Assembly: GCA_016508695.1 (NCBI GenBank)
Contig: VNKQ01000018.1
Coordinates: 310,001 to 374,000 of the forward strand
Direction: 5' to 3'
Length of the DNA: 64,000 nt
Origin: Hyphodiscus hymeniophilus
Taxonomy: Eukaryota; Ascomycota; Leotiomycetes; Helotiales; Hyphodiscaceae
Shown here: positions 1-10,725 of the stretch, in pieces
Layout: every line of letters starts with the position of its first letter
Position numbering within the stretch: position 1 is the stretch's first letter
Made by a program: the position numbers and the translations under genes
Notes under the pieces: model-generated
Databases searched by the model: none
Told to the model about the DNA's origin: nothing
What the model saw: only the letters and a program-made list of their open reading frames with translations

Positions 1-300
1 GCCCCCGGAACAGCATTCGGAGATGAGGTCTTCATCCATGTCGCCTGGGCGTGGCTGGCGCTGCCGATTACACTTGAGGCTTGCGCAGCATTTTTTCTCG
101 CCTGGGTCATTTGGAAAAGTGCCAGAATGAATGTCATGGCGTGGAAAAGCTCTAATCTGGCAGTTTTGAGGAGTTTGGGATCAGAAACGAAGGGGAAGTT
201 GCTCTTTTTGAAAGACAATTCGGCGATGGAGCTTGAGGCGCGGAGTTGTGATGTTGGGCTAGAACCCGAGGACGGTTATTGGGAACTCAAGCTCAGGTAA
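1..300 (+). CDS. C-terminal end of multipass membrane protein (DUF3176-like), 5' truncated by window edge
   Basis: Frame 1 is open from the first base to a TAA at 298-300, giving the last 99 residues. It starts with a short extracellular-type segment (GTAFGDEVFIHVAWAWLALP), runs into a hydrophobic helix of about 20 residues, and then has the cytosolic signature WKSSNLAVL. This helix plus a WKSS-L-x-L tail is what I know from the C-termini of large Pezizomycotina membrane proteins carrying DUF3176. The family assignment rests on pattern memory and only the tail is visible. No function is known for the family. The upstream part lies outside the window. Confidence 0.55.
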   Translation, partial: APGTAFGDEVFIHVAWAWLALPITLEACAAFFLAWVIWKSARMNVMAWKSSNLAVLRSLGSETKGKLLFLKDNSAMELEARSCDVGLEPEDGYWELKLR

Positions 301-515
301 AATCAGAGGTGTCACTAGCTCTAGTCACTATCCCAATATTTGGGTAAATACATGGCCCAAATTATGCCCGCAGATGATCTTCCTACCCTAAAGTGGACAA
401 TGATTAGCATTGGGTTTCGTAATCTTTGTTCCCTCCCTGCCCGATAGTCCTTCTGAAAGCTACCTCAAGAACATAAAGCCAATTGTCACATGTCGAGTAT
501 TTTCTGCTCAAACTG

Positions 516-1768
516 TCAAGTACCAAGGTCGTTCAGCAAACCCTTCTCCTCAAGCTTCAACTCCCTGCTGACAAGATCCCAAATCATTTGACGACACTCC
601 GGGTCTTTCGTCTGAGGCATCGGCACTTCATCCCATATCCGATTGAAGAACCTCCCGCCACCTCTGCCGAGCTTCATACCATCCAGAAGCTCTGGTAAGT
701 TAGAGCCAGCCTCAGCAGCTGTGGCCGCATGAGTGATACTCAGGCTTCCTTGCTGCGGATCAATTCCAAACCACCCGAAGAGCAGCGAGAGCCTTCCAGC
801 AATTCTTTCAGACCACTTGACGTTGTTGCTGGGTAGATTCCAAATGTTTGAGGCTAGTAGCTAGTTAAGTATTTGTCTTTGGGAGGAACCGTAGAGTTTG
901 GGCGTTGTCTTAGGAGCAATGCTGCTTGGCCCCATGTCTGAGGAGTTTTTGGTAAGGGAATAAGACGTACCGACAAAGCCAGGGTGAACGCCTTGAATAA
1001 CGACATGCTCACAACTCGCATGCTTAGACATTCGATCTTGAAGTTCCGTGAGCCACGTCTGGAAATACAATTTGTTGTTCGGATAAGCGCCCTTGCCCCT
1101 TGTGGTATTGGTCAAGTCGAAAGTCCCCAAGTACTGCATATTTGAAGTTGTGCAGATAATTCGCGGTTGCCGCGCTTTGCTCAAAGATGGAAGCAACCAC
1201 ATCGTCAGGTACACATGTGAGAGGAAGTTCACCTTGGCACGGTCAGTGTTTTGGTCTGGACGTTGGACAGTGTAAGGTATGCGGGAGCAGTCACCTGATG
1301 AACCAGCTCAAACCCATCGATGGTATGTTTGGTATCACCCACATAGCCACCAAGACCAGCATTATTGGCGAGAATATCCAAAGCGCACTCTTTAGCTAGC
1401 CATCGTTTGGCGAAGGCCTCGACACTTTCCAGACTTCCCATATCTACCTCCCACCACTGAATGACTGTACCCTCATGACCCGCTGCCAACGCAGCAGCTT
1501 TGTACTCCTCAACAGCGACATCGGGGTGCATTTCATGAGGCGGTGGCTGGCGACATCCAAGGATGATATTCGCGCCCCATTTCGCGAACTGCAGCGAGGC
1601 TTCTCTGCCAATTCCGCTGTTTCCTCCCGTCAGAAGCACCCATTTACCGCGAAGATCTGCATCGGGGATCGTTAGATGGCGAGGGTTCATCCCTCTCAAG
1701 AGTTGCCAGGTGCACCAAAGTAATGACGGGGCGTGTATACCGGGTGTGGCTTTCTGGGTGGTGATCAT
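516..1768 (-). CDS. Short-chain dehydrogenase/reductase (retinol-dehydrogenase/WWOX-like), 3 exons, 357 aa
   Basis: Exons are 1768-1295, 1232-971 and 853-516, with introns of 62 and 117 bp, both GT-AG. Total length is 1074 nt. The Rossmann cofactor motif TGGNSGIG is at residues 47-54, NNAG at 135-138, and the catalytic pair in YPNNK is Y208/K212 with a Ser at about 188. After the active site comes the conserved HPGFV turn, which spans the second splice junction, then a helical substrate-lid region. It should be an NAD(P)-dependent oxidoreductase, but the substrate cannot be told. The membrane-proximal N-terminus is short and mildly hydrophobic. The reading frame is intact. The second intron was placed because reading through it ends the protein early, without the usual C-terminal helices. 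Confidence 0.88.
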
Positions 1769-2861
1769 GCTGGGCAGAAAATTGAAGTCGGGTGGAGGCT
1801 TGGGCTTTTGGAGTAGAGTAGTCCTGCACTACGCATTCGCAATTACATGTCTGGAAATGCAAGTAAGGGCAAACCTAAGACGTCGTCTTTCCACAGTTTA
1901 TATTATGATATGGAAGATTGTCGCGTATAGCGCCGCGTGGAATCTGGGGTTCGCGTTGAATAAGTAAGTGCTCGTACAGCACGGACGGGGAAACATCGAT
2001 CCGAGTACGAGTTCCGCCGAGGTATATTCAGAAACTCACTAGTAGATACTTGTCATTCTTTGGCAAGAGTTTACATATTTTTATTTTTATTTTTAGTTTG
2101 CCTATTTTGTGAAGATAAATACAAGAACATAACTCATCCTCACCGCATTGCATATTTCTCTTTTGTCATTTGTACGTCAATGTTGCATAGCATCATGGCT
2201 CCTGAACACGATTATGTTCACGTTTCAGTGACCTCAAAATGCTGTGGTCCCATAACGAACACTAATAAGGAATCGCGATTGCTCTCTTCCAGTGTCATAA
2301 GATATGAAGACAAAAATTCGACGTTGAACAGCGATGCGCCACCTAGCGACAAGAAACATTCCGATCTCAGACCATTTCAGCTGCAGAAAAATCCTGAAGT
2401 CATGGCATCGGAGTTTATAAGTGAGCTTCTATGCCTTTGAGGTTTTGAAAACAAATGTCAACCAAGGCTCCCGACGAAGTCGAGAAGTCGAAACAATCTA
2501 TCTGCGATGTTGAACCAGCCCCAGCTTTGGATCTCTGGATTCTTTTCAGCTAGCACCCTCTGTTACTCCGCAGAAATCGTCATCTGAGCCTCACGATGAT
2601 ATAATCTGGAAATTGAAGGTATGGGAGAGGGGAAGCTTACTTGCGCTACCTATTTGAGAGTCGGACGTTGCTAGTGTACCACAGTTCAAGAAGGCATGAC
2701 ATGACTCCCTCCAGTCGACATCGCATATAAAGTAATTTAAATTTCTTGAAAATCAAGAAGAAGAAGAATAAGAACAAGAAGAACAAGAAGAAGAAGAATT
2801 CAAGAACTCATCCCCGACCCCCAACGTCCTACACAGACAGCATAGCTATAACGGCGCAGAA
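1769..2861. other. Intergenic, no supported gene
   Basis: Weak open frames exist, for example 2060-2440 on the plus strand with a hydrophobic start and an otherwise unrecognised sequence. None shows a domain, and the frames around 2460-2640 are broken by stops. A purine-rich AAG/AAC microsatellite lies at about 2754-2800, directly upstream of the next gene's ATG. Confidence 0.6.
2754..2800 (+). repeat. AAG-rich imperfect microsatellite
   Basis: About 45 bp of AAG with AAT/AAC variants, located 62-108 bp upstream of the ATG of the 2EXR gene, so probably within its promoter or 5' UTR. Confidence 0.85.
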
Positions 2862-3943
2862 ATGCCATACGAATCTTCTAATACTCAAGATGACCCCCTC
2901 TGCAAGATCGCTGGATCTTACACAGGGACAGAAGAAGTCGGCTCGAGTGACATTCGGACAATTTCAATGAGTGCCTCGATGAGAGGAGCTGTACAGGAGA
3001 AGAGAGCTGCTCAGGAGACACCCAAATCCGGGGATCAGCGTTTCGCGAAGTTTAAGGAATTACCTCTCGAAGTTCAAAAAATGATATGGTCTTTTGCTTT
3101 GGTAGATACGCCAAAGGTTATTGAAGCATGTTGTATTCCAACAGGCTATCAGTACACCTCCTTCGGACCATCAAAGTATATCTCTCTGATTGTATGTTGT
3201 GGAGCTTTGCTGACTTGTTTTGTAGATGGATCCTAGACGTTTGTCAAGATGTCCCACCAGAAATGAAACCGGTCTATCTCACGCCGATTTCCCAACTGGA
3301 ACACATCAGCCCCTATGGACCTTGTGAACGTTACACCGATCCGTCCGTATATATCCAACCAGACAGGGATACCCTTTACATACCTTCCATCGACTCCTTG
3401 GACATCCAATGTTTCGAGTCTAGAGCAGAGAACAAATGTATCCAGCATCTCGCCGTCACCACAATGGGCTGGAAGAATCTTGGCCGCTCTTCGCAGATGG
3501 ACTTGGCCTTATGTCTCCCTAATCTCAAGACCTTGAGCTTTGTTGATACACATATAAGCGGTCTCGAAGATAGATCAAACCAATCAACGAGCTACGACAT
3601 GCTGAACATACATTTGACGGAAATCAAATACACTCAATGGACAAACATCAGTCGTGCCTCTCTGCGATATCCTTGGCCATCTGCTTCTAAAAATTATCAT
3701 AAACGTGCTCAATGGAAGTACATGACTGCGCATTTTCTTTCCGAAGACCCCAAAGGTCTGTGGGACGAAATCAGGAAGAGAGACAAAGCTGGAAACTGGA
3801 CAGCTCCCGCATTGCGGTATTGCGAAATACATAAAACATTCAAGGAACCTTTGGCCACCACCTCCTGTGTGTCTCAAAACAGTTCAGTGGCACGACCGGC
3901 CAGGAATCTCGATAGGACCACCTTGACGGGCGGGCCTTCATAG
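2862..3943 (+). CDS. 2EXR (F-box-like) domain protein, 2 exons, 343 aa
   Basis: Exons are 2862-3175 and 3226-3943 with a 50-bp intron (GTATAT...GTAG). The other candidate donor, 10 nt downstream, gives an early stop, so this junction was chosen. After a polar N-terminus of about 60 residues, the sequence FKELPLEVQKMIWSFAL at about 65-82 followed by PKVIEA is the hallmark of the fungal 2EXR domain, an F-box-like fold with many uncharacterised paralogues in Pezizomycotina. The remainder is hydrophilic with no signal peptide or membrane segment. A role as a substrate adaptor is only inferred from the F-box-like similarity. Codon use and frame look intact. Confidence 0.8.
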
Positions 3944-3998
3944 TATCATCTTTGTTGATGAGATGTGCCTTTAATCTGGCGATGCATTTCCCAATCAC

Positions 3999-4235
3999 AA
4001 CTTTGCTAGTTCTTCTATTGTATTCTCTGCTGCATATACAATTTGTCTGTTTAACAGAATAGTTTTTGGTGGATCATTTAGTAAATTCTTTAAAGCTAGT
4101 GATGTTATTAAACGTGAATTTCTTATGTTGTCAACATTGGTAATGCTAACTGTAATACTGGGTATTTACTCTGCCCCAGTTTTAGATGGTTTAAAATATT
4201 TCGTTTCATTTTTAATATATAGTAATATAAGCTAA
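3999..4235 (+). pseudogene. nad4: NUMT: 3' end of mitochondrial nad4
   Basis: An AT-rich stretch is open in one frame for 78 codons and stops at TAA 4233-4235. It reads like the C-terminus of fungal NADH dehydrogenase subunit 4: a segment FSAAYTICLFNRIVFGGSF, then KREF, then TVILGIY, LDGL and a short tail. The order and spacing of these blocks match NAD4. No stop or frameshift breaks the fragment, which suggests a recent insertion. It has no promoter or start and lies between two nuclear genes, so it is a nuclear copy of mitochondrial DNA and should not be functional. Confidence 0.75.
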
Positions 4236-4246
4236 TATACATATTT

Positions 4247-4268
4247 CTTGCTACGCGTGCGTAGTAAG
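4247..4268 (+). repeat. Short hairpin in the NUMT
   Basis: The arms CTTGCTACGC and GCGTAGTAAG are complementary except for one G-T pair and are separated by 2 nt. Fungal mitochondrial genomes carry such compact, GC-richer hairpins in AT-rich spacers, consistent with the mitochondrial origin of this block. Confidence 0.6.
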
Positions 4269-4384
4269 CTTTGCATACCTCTAGAGCAAGATCATACTTC
4301 TATTATCTATGTACCTTTTTATTTTAAGACAACGGTTAGATGGATAATTTGTAATTTTAATTGATTAATATTCCTTATAATCCA

Positions 4385-4521
4385 AAAGGATTAGCTTAAT
4401 GGTCAAGCAATTTTTATTATATTGCTCTCATGCTTTACTACTTTGCTTTAAAGTAAGGCATACTAGTAAAGCACATCCTTCATAATAAAATGATATAAAA
4501 GTTCGAATCTTTTATTCTTTA
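4385..4521 (+). tRNA. Mitochondrial tRNA-like sequence with enlarged anticodon region (NUMT)
   Basis: Acceptor arms AAAGGAT (4385-4391) and ATTCTTT (4514-4520) pair over 7 bp with one G-T, followed by discriminator A. The D arm is GCTT-AATGGTC-AAGC (4394-4408). The T arm is AAAAG-TTCGAAT-CTTTT (4497-4513). The anticodon stem can be ATTTT (4410-4414) with AAAAT (4487-4491), leaving a 5-nt variable loop. Between these stem halves lie 72 nt instead of 7, including a perfect 10-bp inverted repeat (4431-4440 with 4464-4473). I cannot assign the anticodon. It may be a tRNA gene disrupted by a mobile mitochondrial hairpin, or may carry an intron. It lies on the same strand as the nad4 fragment. Confidence 0.5.
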
Positions 4522-5053
4522 CATGATTATGTTTTCTATATCATTTTTATTATTATCCGAGCCGTCACGTTAAGACGAGACAAATCTATACTTGTGTCAT
4601 ATGTAACCCTGTTCTGACTATCAGTTGGGGGCATGGCGGAACCTCTCTGTGTGAAAATTATCCGCATGGACGTTCCCCCACAAAGCCCCAGCATTCTTGA
4701 CACCTTGTTATCGTCGTCGCACCTCATGAACAACAAGCTTCGCATTGAAGACCAGAGAATTGCAGAAGAATTCATCTCCGTGGAGTTTAGTGACGAACAA
4801 ACTAATGCGCCAGTACGTACATCATCGATAGCCCGTCGCTACAGGGGCACATTTCCTTAGCATGTCAGGCATCCGTAGATCGAATGGCTGCCGCCCACCA
4901 ATGCCAGTCGAAACGCATCGCGACCGCACACTGTTTGTCTGATCGCTCAATCAATGTACCACCAATTTGCATGGTGGCACGAGCTCCCAAGCCCATCCCA
5001 GCTTGACCCGCGACCGAACGCAGCATTAAAGGGATGTCCCTTTCAACACCAGA

Positions 5054-8000
5054 ATGGAACAGAGAGCGGAGGAAACACTGGAAAGGCAACGATCACGATC
5101 GAGTGATCACAATGAGAGATTGGAACCCCAATTACTGCGCGCAGCAGAGAACGACGATACCGAGCTCTTGCGCAAGATCATCGATGCGGCTCGAGTCAAG
5201 GACCAACTGAACGAGAACTTCCTGCGCATCGCGTTGATGCGAAGCTCGGAGAAGGGGAAAATCGGAGCTACACAATACCTTTTGAGCCAGGGGGCACCAC
5301 CAGATGGAGCTGTAGGGAATCGATTGAGTCCTTTATTGAGGGCGGTGCAGAGTAATAATGTTGCCATTGTGCATCTGCTGCTTGCGCATGGTGCCAATCC
5401 GGAGGCTGCTGACAAGAAAGGGAGGAGAGCACTGATGACTGCTGCTTGGAAGAACCATTGGCATATACTCAGCCTCCTGCTTGGGAAAGGTGCAGATGTC
5501 AATGGCAAAGACAATCGCGGAAGGAATGTTCTACATAATCTGGCAGCGGACAAACAACTGGACTGGGGGGACGAAGTCGTACAGCTTCTTCTGAAGCAGG
5601 ATATCCATATTGATGGGGAGGATGGACAAGACAACCTGCGTCGTAGTCCCCTCCACTGGGCATGTGCGACAGGCAAGCTGAGACTTGGAGAGATGCTGCT
5701 CACACGACCTCATGGAGCCAGGGCGAACGTCAATGCAATCGAGATACGCGACAAGACGAGCCTCCACATTGCAGCCGCGCATGATCGGAATGATATTGTG
5801 GAGATGCTGCTCAGCTATGGCGCTGATATCAATGCTCGCAGTGATGGAGGCTGGACACCACTGCACAACGCTGCCGAGAAGGGCTCGGAGAAGATTGTAC
5901 GTATTCTACTGGAAAGCGGCACTGAAATTAATGCAAAGCTTCTCAATGGGATGACTTCTCTCCATCTGGCTGCTCAGGGTGGCCATTGTGACGTTGTTAA
6001 GTGCTTGCTTGAACGTCCAGAACTCAAAAGAGCAGCCAGAGATTCATTTGGAGTGACACCCTTCCTGAGAGCTGCTCAGCATAAGCAAAAAGAGATCGTC
6101 AGTTTGCTGGCTCCTTTTAACAATATCAGAGGTCTTTCTGAAGACGCTCTTGGTGCTTGCAATGGTGAATAATCCCATTCTCTAATATTACTCTTGAATT
6201 TTACCTGTCGATATTAGCCATGTGCTCATCTAGAGTATTAGGTTTCAATGCTACTATTGTAGATTTCGGCAACTTCCACAACGAGAATCGCGTGCGGAGG
6301 AAGACTTTGTATGGTACGCTAAGACTCTGGGACTTCATATATGCTTAGCTCATTTATTTCCTAGAGTTGCTATACGCTCGTGATGCTCTTAACCCACGAA
6401 AATCGGCTGTCACCATACTGCCCGACGACAAAGCCACAAACTTCCGGTGGATCCACCTCCCTGCGAATAACATGGCGTAAGTCCTCCAATTTCTGAGTAT
6501 CATTTTGTATTTCGGAGCCCTCACAAGCTTTCCGACTCTTTACATGTGTCCCATATCATAACCGCTCAATTTGAGCCATCTGGAAATGTCTGCCCGAGTC
6601 TACGAACCGCCATTACTCCCTGATTTGGTTGATAGATAATGCTGACTATGTAAACTTACAGTTGGGTAGAAGCTCTACTCACGAAGTCATTTATTGAAGA
6701 AGGAGCCGGTGACGTGGAAGGCTTCAAAGCGCTGGAACGCTCTTTTAGCCACCAACATCGAGGGCAGCAAGTCCACTCGCATTTCATGCGGCCTTTGTGT
6801 CAGAGCACACCTAGAGCCACGCGTATCGATGACAGTGAGGCTGAAGATTCGCAAGGAGACCCTCCTGGCCCACCGGTAATAGTGATCAATGGAGGACCAG
6901 ACTCCACAAAAGTCCCATCCAAACTTTCTGTTCAAGCTTTAGGCAAGGATAAGGAGACTGGGCAACTGAAGTCATCTCAGAAAAGCGTGGGAGACAAGCC
7001 AAGAGGTGGGGGCCAAAAGGAAAGGGGGAAGAAAGCCGGCACGAAAGAATCCAGACCACCGCGAGGGGGAGCAACAACTCCTACTCGAAACTTTCAACGA
7101 AAATCCAGCTACCCATTGGAAAGCCGTTATCATCAATCGCCAGGGTCACCAGGTCGCAGAGATGGCATGTCCGCGGCAAAAGGCAACATCTTCACCTTCA
7201 TGCCCTATTTACACTTTGAGACAAACAAACGTCGTCAAGAAATGCACGAGGCTATCAAACGTGCTCAGAAAGTACATTCCCCGTTCCGTCCGTATCTCAC
7301 CAAAGCTGCGACATATGACGAGATGCTGATTCGAGCTCATCTTACCACATCGACAGTCTCGCTTCATGTGAGGCGTACTTTAGACCAGTCCTTCTATCAC
7401 AATATTGATACCGAGAGTCGAGATCAGGACCAAGTTGTGTATCGCTATCAAATGAAGGAAAAGGATGAAGAAGACCATGCTTTTGATCCGAAAGTAGTTA
7501 TGGTTGACCAGCTTTGGATGTGGGTCTTGGGCAAAGATCTCATCGTCACTTCATTTCCTCAACGGTGGCAGCAGCCGAAGAATGACCCACTCAACATCCT
7601 AGACAATATCATAGAAGACATTAACTCTAAAACTCGAGATCCTGTCAGGTCAGTCTACGATCTCGCGATGATCATCACAAATCGCTGCAGTGGAGTTTTT
7701 GCCCGTCACCGAATGGGAGATGAAGAATACCAATTCCTGGATATGTTCGAATCCAGCATTGGCAGTGTCACAGATCGCGAAGCTGTACTGTTCAAAGAGT
7801 TCAGTGCCGCTTCAGCACAAGCATCAGCCTGGCTCCAACACCACCGCCGACCAAACCGCTTTTCCCGCATCCTCGGTAACACCTCCAAGGAGGATGAAAA
7901 CGAGGAAAAGACAGAACGCTTGAAGTTCGAAGATTTCATGCGTGGGCCCCTATTCGTGGACAAACTTCTCGACATTGGCCACGAAACCGACCTCCTCGCC

Positions 8001-8813
8001 GAGACGAAGGACATCCGTGACGAACTCAACATGTTTAGGAAAGTACTCGAGGACCAACGCCAAGTACTTCCCGATCTCGAAGCCGCAATCCTCGACATTT
8101 ATCGCGATGAGAAGAAGTCGCAGTGGGACATCAAGAAACGGGCCAAGGACCAAATGAAGGCCATTGAAATGCATGTCAAGGACATTGATCGCATGGACAA
8201 GCAAGCAGAGCGCATCTACTCGTCCATCACGGACATGTTAGACCTGAAGCAAAAGCACGCCAATGCGTTCGAGGCTCGGTTTGCACGCGATCAGGCTGCT
8301 GGGACGGCGAGACAGAGTCAGACGATCATGGTGTTCACGATCGTGACGATTGTGTTTCTGCCGCTGAGTTTCATCGCGGCGTTTTTTACGATCAATATTG
8401 AGGAGTTTCCGAAGATAGATGGGAGCGATAGCCTGCCGTTGAAATATGTTAGTAAATACATGTTCGGGATCGGCTTCGCAATCAGTATCCCGTTGATTAT
8501 CGTTGCATTGCTACTGGATGATTTTGGGGGCTTCGTGAGGGAGGCCAGGAGACGATTTGCGAGGAGGACAATGAAGGGAAAGGAGGGTGCTGATGTAGCG
8601 GAGTTTGATACTGGGGGATTGGCATTTGATGCGCTCAAGATGGAGCAGCTGTTGAGTGTGGCGAGGAGCCAGAGGAGGAGTGGGGAGGTGGAGCGGAGTC
8701 ATTTAAGAAGTGCTGATGGGGAATGGATTGGTCGTGTCAGCAGGGAGATTGGAAGGGAGAAAGCTACGGGGTTCAGGATGAGGATGAGCCAGGACGTTGA
8801 GAGGGGATTATGA
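5054..8813 (+). CDS. Ankyrin-repeat / CorA-like (MTZT) membrane protein, 4 exons, 1148 aa
   Basis: Exons are 5054-6164, 6242-6313, 6365-6476 and 6662-8813 (3447 nt). All introns are GT-AG, and each junction restores the family sequence. Residues about 25-360 form at least eight ankyrin repeats (for example TPLHNAAEKGSEKIVRILLE and TSLHLAAQGGHCDVVKCLLE). A linker follows with the family motifs IVDFG, FRWIHLPANNMAWVEAL and HSHFMRPLCQ. A charged low-complexity stretch, a coiled-coil region and two C-terminal transmembrane helices at about 985-1007 and 1030-1050 complete a CorA-like fold. The canonical GMN of CorA reads TIN here. Such proteins are common in Pezizomycotina and are annotated as Mg2+-transporter-like, but transport is not established. 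An in-frame stop at 5027-5029 supports the ATG at 5054. Confidence 0.9.
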
Positions 8814-9254
8814 ATTGCGATTCATGAATTGTACATTACGGAGGTAGAGAGTGCAAGGATGCGAATTATAGCACGCATTGTACGGGCCGGTCCGGGATAC
8901 TGTTTCGTGGAAGGATGCAGTAAAAGCTTTTTTATTCCTCGACTGCGATGTCTCAGTGGCGGAGAAGCCTGCTAGGAATCAAGATCTACAAACATTGGAT
9001 AAAAACAAGGCTAAGTTGAACGAAAACGCAAACTCTTGTCTTCTGCAACCATGCATGGTAGCTTTGCGGGAAGCAGCCATCACAACATGACTATACCAGC
9101 TCGCCTGAATCGCATGATGACTATTGTATCATGAGGCTCAACGGAAAATAAGTATCCCTATATATATTGTCAATAGGGCGAAGACAGTACACCAACAATA
9201 CACCATCGAAAGACTTGTACTGGATGACCCTGCAGCCTTTGATATCATCGGCAT

Positions 9255-9690
9255 GACAGCTCAACGCAGGCTCTTCTGGACAACCCGGTATAACTCCACA
9301 ACGACAGCTTCATGCCTTTCATACTCACCACTAACACACATTCCGGGCTTTCGTGCTAAGTGTCGCTGGATGCTGTCATTGTTGATCGACAGTACTGCCA
9401 TTGTCGATAGTACTGCCATTATCGACAACAACATGCCGCTGATGTCGACAAGTGAATCTGAGACAACATCCAATGGATTACGGCAAGTTGCAGTTGCGAT
9501 GGCTGCGCACATGCGCGGAATGAGTGACGGCCATTCTGAAAGGTTATCGAGTCCTGCCATGAAGTAACAGAATGCTTATCTCAACATCTTGGTTCATTCT
9601 CTCAGTCAAACCGTCAGTCTGTGGGTGCCATACAGTTGAGAATAATGACTTTCTTTAGAGGTATGTGAAGATCGATTGCCACATTTAACC
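9255..9690 (-). mobile_element. Decayed Ty3/Gypsy retrotransposon integrase fragment
   Basis: Read on the minus strand, 9630-9610 encodes WHPQTDG followed by LTERMNQDVE, the signature at the end of the Gypsy integrase core (usual form YHPQTDGQTERVNQ). After a stop and a frame change, the sequence continues as DNLSEWPSLIPRMCAAI, matching the downstream block DxWxxLLPxAxxAYN. Upstream the frame contains a stop (CTC TAA) inside the region expected before the motif. No LTRs, reverse transcriptase or gag remain nearby. It is a short, non-functional relic. Confidence 0.7.
9394..9428 (+). repeat. Short tandem repeat, GTCGATAGTACTGCCATT-type
   Basis: Two adjacent copies of an 18-bp unit (CGACAGTACTGCCATTGT, then CGATAGTACTGCCATTAT) lie inside the Gypsy relic. 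Confidence 0.7.
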
Positions 9691-10332
9691 TGTGAATTTT
9701 TCGTCGAAGATGCTAATCATCACGCAAAGAGAAATGAGAGGCCGGTTGTGAACTTGTGATATATCTTTAACGCCGAGGAGTGAGAAGCAGCGGCATGGCA
9801 ATATCTGCCAGGATGAGTGAGCCCTCCCTGTCGCTGTCGTCCTTTCGCGTGGAGACTGATGTCAATCCTCGTATTCGCAGGCCCCAGTAAATAAACATAT
9901 TCCAGTTTCCACGTTTCCCTTCCCCCGCTGTTCTTGTACTATACAATTGAAATCCATCACGGGAGCAGACTTTCCACCTGAAGCGTGATACTTGGATGGC
10001 TGTGAAATTGTTAATGTATCTATCCATCCAGTCTATCGTTGTCATCAATACGATGTTGTCTCATTCAGACGGTGCACAGCAGGATTTAACCTCACACTGA
10101 ATGAAAGTGCCGAGCCTACTGTAGTTCATGCCAGGCTACGGACCGACTGCGCCATTTCCACTGTTTTCAGGGGTTCGGTGGATTCCAGACAGACCCTGGA
10201 AATCCCCGCAAAAGCCTCCAAACGCCCCCAATATCAACTGCCGGGCATTAATTCATCATGAGGAGGAAACTCAACAAACCTGGAATCATTAGATGATTCG
10301 TAATACAACAGGGCCAATGTAAACCGTGTAGA

Positions 10333-10334
<2 letters not shown>

Positions 10335-10375
<41 letters not shown>
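10335..10375 (+). repeat. 41-nt poly-G homopolymer
   Basis: An uninterrupted run of 41 guanines is followed by AGGGG. The exact length may be an assembly or sequencing estimate. It lies about 350 bp upstream of the DUF7907 gene. Confidence 0.9.
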
Positions 10376-10376
<1 letters not shown>

Positions 10377-10573
10377 GGGGCTATTCCTTCCCTTGCAGAT
10401 ATATTCTTGGTAAAGCTTGAAGCTATATTTGAGGCCATATTCTCTCTCTCGTGTCGCTGAAGATCTTTGGGAATACGAGGTTAGACGTCATGTCCGTTTG
10501 TCGATCACCGACTGTTCCTTCCTTCCCCTGACGAGTATCACCCGCACGATCGCTTCACAGTCAAAACAACTTG

Positions 10574-10579
10574 TATAAA
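10574..10579 (+). promoter_or_regulatory. TATA box of the DUF7907-like gene
   Basis: TATAAA lies 147 bp upstream of the ATG at 10726. The sequence between is C/A-rich, typical of a fungal 5' UTR. Confidence 0.55.
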
Positions 10580-10725
10580 GGCAATTCGATTTCCTCTTTT
10601 GTTATCCATCATCCAACAAACCAAACAAACCAAACAAACAAAACATCCCATAATCCCCACTGCCTCGCTTTACTTCTCTACCAAAACAACAAACCTTCTC
10701 TTATCCAATACCAATACCACTCAAC

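Larger units (their letters stand above)
3944..5053. other. Intergenic holding the mitochondrial insertion
   Basis: The base composition is strongly AT-rich from about 4000 to 4555 and returns to the nuclear background after that. The mitochondrial block therefore covers roughly 3995-4555. An open frame at 4633-4860 (75 codons) has no recognisable domain. It could be an unrecognised upstream exon of the next gene, but no splice junction in frame with the ATG at 5054 was found. Confidence 0.6.
8814..10725. other. Intergenic with retrotransposon relic and poly-G tract
   Basis: Apart from the Gypsy fragment, the poly-G run and the TATA box listed separately, I see no gene here. Open frames at 8878-9090 and 9767-10261 lack any recognisable domain. 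Confidence 0.6.

Noticed and set aside
2060..2640. Frames that might be the start of another membrane protein gene
   Set aside because: Broken by stops, without a transmembrane pattern or splice sites giving a longer product.
4633..4860. 75-codon open frame before the ankyrin gene
   Set aside because: No domain, and no intron joins it in frame to the ATG at 5054.
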